Assembly (NCBI GenBank): GCA_002385825.1
Contig: DGEG01000131.1
Location: forward strand, 1 to 10,241
Reading direction: 5' to 3'
Origin: Firmicutes bacterium UBA3932
GTDB lineage: Bacteria > Bacillota > Clostridia > Peptostreptococcales > Anaerovoracaceae
DNA: 10,241 nt
Shown here: in pieces, positions 7,172 to 10,241 of the stretch
How positions within the stretch are numbered: position 1 is the first letter of the stretch
Layout: the number at the start of each line of letters is the position of its first letter
The notes under the pieces: generated by a model
What the model was told of the DNA's origin: nothing
The model's database searches: none
The model's input: the letters and a program-made list of their open reading frames with translations, nothing else
Position numbers and translations under genes: made by a program

Positions 7172-7187
7172 GTTAATATTATAACAA
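7170..7187. promoter_or_regulatory. Candidate Rex operator over the -10 box
   Basis: TTGTTAATATTATAACAA is an 18-bp sequence whose outer arms TTGTTA and TAACAA are perfectly symmetric. It matches 13 of 14 fixed positions of the clostridial Rex consensus TTGTTAA-N4-TTAACAA. It spans the whole -10 box and the predicted start site, the classic place for repression. Rex is released by a high NADH/NAD ratio. A further half site TTGTTAAT lies at 7215-7222, upstream of the -35 box. Confidence 0.6.
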
Positions 7188-7206
7188 AATTCTTCATTCT
7201 TTGCAA
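7178..7206 (-). promoter_or_regulatory. Sigma-A promoter of the ABC transporter operon
   Basis: On the minus strand a perfect -10 box TATAAT (7183-7178) lies 17 bp from a -35 box TTGCAA (7206-7201, 4 of 6). RNA would start near 7171, giving a leader of about 205 nt before the ATG at 6965. Confidence 0.75.
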
Positions 7207-7237
7207 GAGAATTCTTGTTAATTATTTGGTAATGTTG

Positions 7238-7303
7238 CCATACTATCCTATTCACGTGGCCATACTATTCTATTTGCGCTTCCATGCTGTCCCGTTTTGC
7301 ACG
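7238..7303. repeat. Three degenerate 22-bp tandem repeats upstream of the ABC-operon promoter
   Basis: Units at 7238-7259, 7260-7281 and 7282-7303 each begin CCAT(A/G)CT(A/G)T(C/T)C(C/T). Units 1 and 2 share 16 of 22 bases; unit 3 matches unit 2 at 11 of the first 16 positions, and its differences there are all transitions. The 22-bp period is not a multiple of three, so this is not a coding repeat, but it is close to two helical turns. The block lies about 65-130 bp upstream of the predicted RNA start, where an activator could bind on one face of the DNA. Confidence 0.55.
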
Positions 7304-7356
7304 TCATTTTTTAGCTTTCTTTGTCATTCTGCCTTTACTTTGTCCAACTGCGCTTA

Positions 7357-8427
7357 TTAAATAGCATCTGCAATCCTGTCCCCTGCTTCCCGGGTTCCCG
7401 TCAACTTCATGCCTTCCGTCATGATATCCTGAGTCCGGTAGCCCGCCTTGAGAAACTCTTTTACCGCACCTTCCACCGCGTCAGCTTCCTCGGAAAGACC
7501 GAAGCTGTAGCGCAGCATCATAGCTGCAGACAGTATGGTGGCAATGGGGTTTGCCACGTCCTTTCCCCCCAGATCGGGAGCGCTTCCGTGGATGGGTTCA
7601 TACATGCCGAAGGACCCTCCCCTCATACTGGCTGAGGGAAGCAGCCCGATGGAACCGACAACCATGCCGGCCTCATCGGAGAGGATGTCCCCAAACATAT
7701 TGCTCGTTACAATTACATCAAACTGTTTGGGATCGCGAACCAATTGCATGGCGGCATTATCTACATACATGTGGGACAGCTCCACTTCAGGAAAATCTTC
7801 TGAAACCCGGTTGACAACCCTCCTCCAAAGCCGCGAACTCTCCAGCACGTTGGCTTTGTCCACGCTGGTGAGCTTTTTGTTTCTCTTCATTGCCATGTTG
7901 AAAGCAAGGCGAGCAATGCGCTCCACTTCCTTTTCCGTATAAAGCTCCACATCGTAAGCTCCGGTCCCGCACTCCGTTTCGCATTGCCCCTTCTCTCCAA
8001 AGTAAATTCCGCCGGTAAGCTCTCTTACAACCAGCAGGTCCACCCCGCCCTCTACAAGCTCCGGCTTTAAAGGGCAGGCATCGGAGAGCTCCGGGAAGAG
8101 CAGCGCCGGGCGCAGGTTGGCATAAAGTCCCAATTCCTGCCGCAACCCGAGAAGCGCCTTCTCCGGCCGCTTATCTCCCGGCAGATCATCCCATTTCGGT
8201 CCTCCCACTGCGCCCAAGAGCACGCTGTCGCAATCGCAACAGATTGAAAGGGTTTTCTCCGGCAGGCATTCTCCCGTCGCATCAATGGCGCAGCCTCCTG
8301 CAAGTACGTGATTAAATACAAAGCTGTGGCCGAACTTGCTGCCTACCTTGAGCAATACTTTTTTAGCTTCTTCTATGATTTCTGGTCCTATTCCGTCCCC
8401 AGAAATAACGGCTATTTTATACTCCAT
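7357..8427 (-). CDS. leuB: 3-isopropylmalate dehydrogenase
   Basis: A 356-residue NAD-dependent beta-hydroxyacid oxidative decarboxylase. It oxidises (2R,3S)-3-isopropylmalate to 4-methyl-2-oxopentanoate and CO2, the third step committed to leucine. Family signatures seen: N-terminal GDGIGPEI (10-17); substrate arginines in LGLRQELG (Arg96), NLRPA (Arg106) and VVRELTGGIYFG (Arg135, with Tyr142); catalytic Lys191 in DKANVL; metal-binding Asp223, Asp247 and Asp251; the dehydrogenase signature NMFGDILSDEAG (243-254); and the NAD adenosine loop HGSAPD (280-285). Length is normal. The ATG at 8427 lies within the end of leuA (11-base overlap) and is preceded by GAGGAG, so it is co-translated with leuA under T-box control. 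LeuC and LeuD, which make its substrate, are not nearby. No clear terminator follows the gene. Confidence 0.97.
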   Translation of the reverse strand: MEYKIAVISGDGIGPEIIEEAKKVLLKVGSKFGHSFVFNHVLAGGCAIDATGECLPEKTLSICCDCDSVLLGAVGGPKWDDLPGDKRPEKALLGLRQELGLYANLRPALLFPELSDACPLKPELVEGGVDLLVVRELTGGIYFGEKGQCETECGTGAYDVELYTEKEVERIARLAFNMAMKRNKKLTSVDKANVLESSRLWRRVVNRVSEDFPEVELSHMYVDNAAMQLVRDPKQFDVIVTSNMFGDILSDEAGMVVGSIGLLPSASMRGGSFGMYEPIHGSAPDLGGKDVANPIATILSAAMMLRYSFGLSEEADAVEGAVKEFLKAGYRTQDIMTEGMKLTGTREAGDRIADAI

Positions 8428-9943
8428 TTGTCTTGTTCTCCTCGTAGATCATCTTGTTTACCGCGTTGATATATGCGTGAATACTGGCTTCGATTACGTC
8501 GGTGGAAAGACCTCTTCCCGCATAGGTCTTGCCGTTGCTGCTGATTTTAACGAGAGCATCTCCCAGCGCATCCATTCCTTCCGTTACGGAATGAAGCTGG
8601 TAATCCTCAAGTCTCAGCTTCTTGCCAACTATTTTCCCGATGGCCTGGAATGCCGCATCGATGGGCCCGTCTCCTCTGGCTACCTTTTCTATGGTTTTTC
8701 CGTCCTTTGTCACCGCCACCACTGCTGTGGAAGTAATGCTGTTGCCGCTGTTGATGACAAAGCTCTTCATCTGATAGGCTTTCGGTACCTGCAAGGCTTC
8801 CTTGCTCAGCAAAGCCTCAATGTCACCGTCATAAATCTGCTTCTTTTTATCGGCAAGCTCTTTAAATCTGACAAATGCACGCTCTAACGCTTCCTCGGTG
8901 AGATCGAACCCCAGCTCTTTAGCCTTGTTCCGAAGCGCATGCTTGCCGGAATGCTTGCCCAGCACCATGTTGCTCGTCGTGAGGCCTATAGATTCGGGCG
9001 TCATGATCTCATAGGTGGATTTATGCTGCAAGACCCCGTGCTGGTGGATGCCCGCTTCGTGAGCAAAAGCGTTCTCTCCCACGATGGCTTTGTTGGGCTG
9101 CACTTTGACCCCAGTTATGCTGGACAAGAGCTTTGAGGCCCGCATAATCTCAGTGGTCACGATTCCCGTATCCGCTTTTAAGACGTCGTTTCGCGTCTTC
9201 AATGCCATGACCAATTCCTCCATGGCTGCGTTTCCGGCCCTTTCTCCGATTCCGTTAATGGTGGTCTCCACCTGCACTGCTCCCGCTTTAATGGCGGCCA
9301 GAGAGTTGGCCACGGCCAAACCCAGGTCGTTGTGGCAGTGAACGGAAATGTCCACATTGTCCAATGCCGGGCAAAGCTCTTGAAGTTTGATGAGAAAATC
9401 ATAGAATTCATCAGGCACCGTGTAGCCTACAGTATCCGGAATGTTTATCGTCGTGGCTCCCGCCTTAATTACTTCCGTGAAGATCCTGGCCAGGAATTCC
9501 AAATCGCTTCTCGTGGCATCTTCGGCGGAAAACTCCACATCGCTGCAATATTTTTTCGCGTATTTGACCATCTCCGCCGCCTGCTCCACCACTTGGTCCG
9601 GTGTCATGTTCAGCTTGTATTTCATATGAATGGGAGATGTGGCTATGAAGGTGTGAATCCGGGGTTGTTCCGCCACGGATACCGCCTCCCAAGCCCGGTC
9701 AATATCTTCCTTTCCCGCCCTGGCCAGGCTGGCCACCACCGATTCCTTTACCGTTTCCGCCACGGCCCGCACCGACTTGAAATCACCAGGGGAGGAAATG
9801 GCAAAACCGGCTTCAATGATATCTACTTTCATCCTTTCAAGCTGTTTCGCCATCTGGATCTTTTCCTTTATGTTCATGCTGCAGCCGGGCGACTGCTCTC
9901 CGTCTCTGAGTGTAGTGTCGAAAATCTTGATATGCTTGCTCAT
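8417..9943 (-). CDS. leuA: 2-isopropylmalate synthase
   Basis: A 508-residue cytoplasmic enzyme that condenses acetyl-CoA with 3-methyl-2-oxobutanoate, the first committed step of leucine synthesis. The N-terminal HMGL-like TIM barrel (about 5-275) shows FDTTLRDGEQSPG (8-20) with catalytic Arg13 and metal ligand Asp14, HCHNDLGLAVANSLAAI (202-218) with metal ligands His202 and His204, and NGIGERAGN (230-238) with ligand Asn238. A linker leads to the C-terminal LeuA dimerisation domain (about 390-500), which carries leucine feedback inhibition; GDGPIDAAFQAIGKIVG and GRGLSTDVIEASIHAYINAV are typical of it. Size matches the classical bacterial long form. These features favour LeuA over citramalate synthase or homocitrate synthase, as does leuB directly downstream. 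The ATG at 9943 follows GGAGG (9955-9951). A T-box leader precedes it. Confidence 0.96.
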   Translation of the reverse strand: MSKHIKIFDTTLRDGEQSPGCSMNIKEKIQMAKQLERMKVDIIEAGFAISSPGDFKSVRAVAETVKESVVASLARAGKEDIDRAWEAVSVAEQPRIHTFIATSPIHMKYKLNMTPDQVVEQAAEMVKYAKKYCSDVEFSAEDATRSDLEFLARIFTEVIKAGATTINIPDTVGYTVPDEFYDFLIKLQELCPALDNVDISVHCHNDLGLAVANSLAAIKAGAVQVETTINGIGERAGNAAMEELVMALKTRNDVLKADTGIVTTEIMRASKLLSSITGVKVQPNKAIVGENAFAHEAGIHQHGVLQHKSTYEIMTPESIGLTTSNMVLGKHSGKHALRNKAKELGFDLTEEALERAFVRFKELADKKKQIYDGDIEALLSKEALQVPKAYQMKSFVINSGNSITSTAVVAVTKDGKTIEKVARGDGPIDAAFQAIGKIVGKKLRLEDYQLHSVTEGMDALGDALVKISSNGKTYAGRGLSTDVIEASIHAYINAVNKMIYEENKTNGV

Positions 9944-9994
9944 TTTAAATCCTCCGTTTCTATTATTTCATGCTGTTGCTTGTTTTTCAGGTAT

Positions 9995-10024
9995 AAAAAA
10001 ATCCCTGGAGTCAAACTCCAGGGA
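9995..10024 (-). terminator. T-box intrinsic terminator
   Basis: On the minus strand TCCCTGGAGT (10024-10015), loop TTG and ACTCCAGGGA (10011-10002) form a perfect 10-bp stem followed by T7 (10001-9995). The competing antiterminator pairs CAGGG (10051-10047) with CCCTG (10023-10019), which is the same strand segment as the 5' side of the terminator. Confidence 0.93.
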
Positions 10025-10222
10025 CGATAAAACTACCGCGGTACCACCCTGATTACCGGAAAAGTCCGGTCTCTCTGCAGGTTCCAACAAACCCTGGGCT
10101 ATATAACGGTGCCCTTCCGTAACCCCTTAATTGCTTGTTAAAATTCCGCCTGGCTATGCCACATCTCTTTCGCACTCAGTCACGTATATCTGTATACGCT
10201 CCTGTCATGCTCAGTCGATGTG
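9995..10222 (-). promoter_or_regulatory. T-box leader (probably tRNA-Leu sensing) of leuAB
   Basis: On the minus strand the T-box core AGGGTGGTACCGCGG (10050-10036) is exact. Stem III is ACCGGA-CTTT-TCCGGT (10070-10055). The stem IIA/B pseudoknot is visible: ACGG (10120-10117) pairs with ACCGT (10110-10106), and the GGGC in the loop (10114-10111) with GCCC (10099-10096). Stem I has a base CACATC (10222-10217) with GATGTG (10165-10160) and an apical hairpin (10199-10182). A specifier candidate is CUG (Leu) at 10179-10177 within GACUGA. Uncharged tRNA-Leu should stabilise the antiterminator and turn on leuAB. The promoter lies beyond the contig end. T-box identity is firm; the specifier is less sure. 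Confidence 0.93.
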
Positions 10223-10241
10223 CTGTCTCTTATACACATCT
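10223..10241. other. Tn5/Nextera mosaic-end adapter remnant (artefact)
   Basis: The last 19 bases CTGTCTCTTATACACATCT are identical to the Tn5 mosaic end used as the Nextera library adapter, read in the direction expected when a read runs off its insert. This is untrimmed adapter at the edge of the contig, not a genomic transposon. True sequence ends at 10222. Confidence 0.93.

Larger units (their letters stand above)
6966..7356. other. 391-base intergenic control region between leuB and the ABC operon
   Basis: This stretch has no convincing gene. From right to left it holds an AT-rich segment after the leuB stop (7304-7356) with no clear terminator, the 22-bp repeats, a Rex half site, the promoter and Rex-like palindrome, the leader with its attenuator, and the ribosome binding site of the binding-protein gene. 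Open frames crossing it on the plus strand lack ribosome binding sites and family resemblance. Confidence 0.7.

Noticed and set aside
7238..7303. A short CRISPR array
   Set aside because: The units abut with no spacers, are only 22 bp and are degenerate; no cas genes are near.
7248..7307. Minus-strand 19-codon reading frame as a leader peptide after leuB
   Set aside because: No ribosome binding site, and the frame cuts across the 22-bp repeats whose period is not a multiple of three.
6766..7360. Plus-strand open frames of 136 and 92 codons crossing the intergenic region
   Set aside because: They run through the attenuator hairpin, promoter and repeats, have no ribosome binding site and no recognisable protein character.
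10223..10241. A genomic Tn5-like transposon end
   Set aside because: It is exactly the synthetic mosaic end, at the very last bases of the contig, with no transposase or partner end.

Overview
The window looks like a chromosomal piece from an anaerobic, fermentative Firmicute, most likely of the class Clostridia. The signs are an electron-bifurcating-type [FeFe] hydrogenase operon, a T-box leader ahead of leucine genes, strong AGGAGG-type ribosome binding sites, a lipobox lipoprotein and AT-rich intergenic DNA around moderately GC-rich genes. Species cannot be named from this sequence. The right end is a contig edge: the last 19 bases match the Tn5/Nextera mosaic-end adapter and are not genomic.

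Layout. (1) 1-249: AT-rich leader with a TTGACA-type promoter, then hydC-hydB-hydA on the plus strand (250-4407), a tightly packed operon for a trimeric NAD-linked, ferredoxin-dependent [FeFe] hydrogenase. (2) 4422-4500: two adjoining hairpins, the second a long symmetric one that can terminate from both sides, between converging operons. (3) 4508-6965, minus strand: a three-gene ABC importer of the NitT/TauT/NMT1 type (lipoprotein binding protein, permease, short ATPase). (4) 6966-7356: a 391-base control region holding an excellent sigma-A promoter, an 18-bp Rex-like palindrome over its -10 box, a leader of about 205 nt with an intrinsic terminator and a competing antiterminator, and three degenerate 22-bp repeats further upstream. 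(5) 7357-9943, minus strand: leuA and leuB, overlapping by 11 bases, with no leuC or leuD between them or downstream. (6) 9944-10222: a T-box leader controlling leuA.

How the parts work. HydABC would join NADH and reduced-ferredoxin oxidation to H2 evolution, or run in reverse. LeuA and LeuB carry out the first and third committed steps of leucine synthesis and should be switched on by uncharged tRNA-Leu. The ABC importer's substrate is unknown. Its control region is the least explained part of the window: it suggests redox (Rex) control of initiation plus a ligand- or factor-sensing transcription attenuator whose class I do not recognise.

The most promising undescribed element is that leader (about 6985-7171). 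I see no CRISPR array, phage, transposase or rRNA/tRNA gene.
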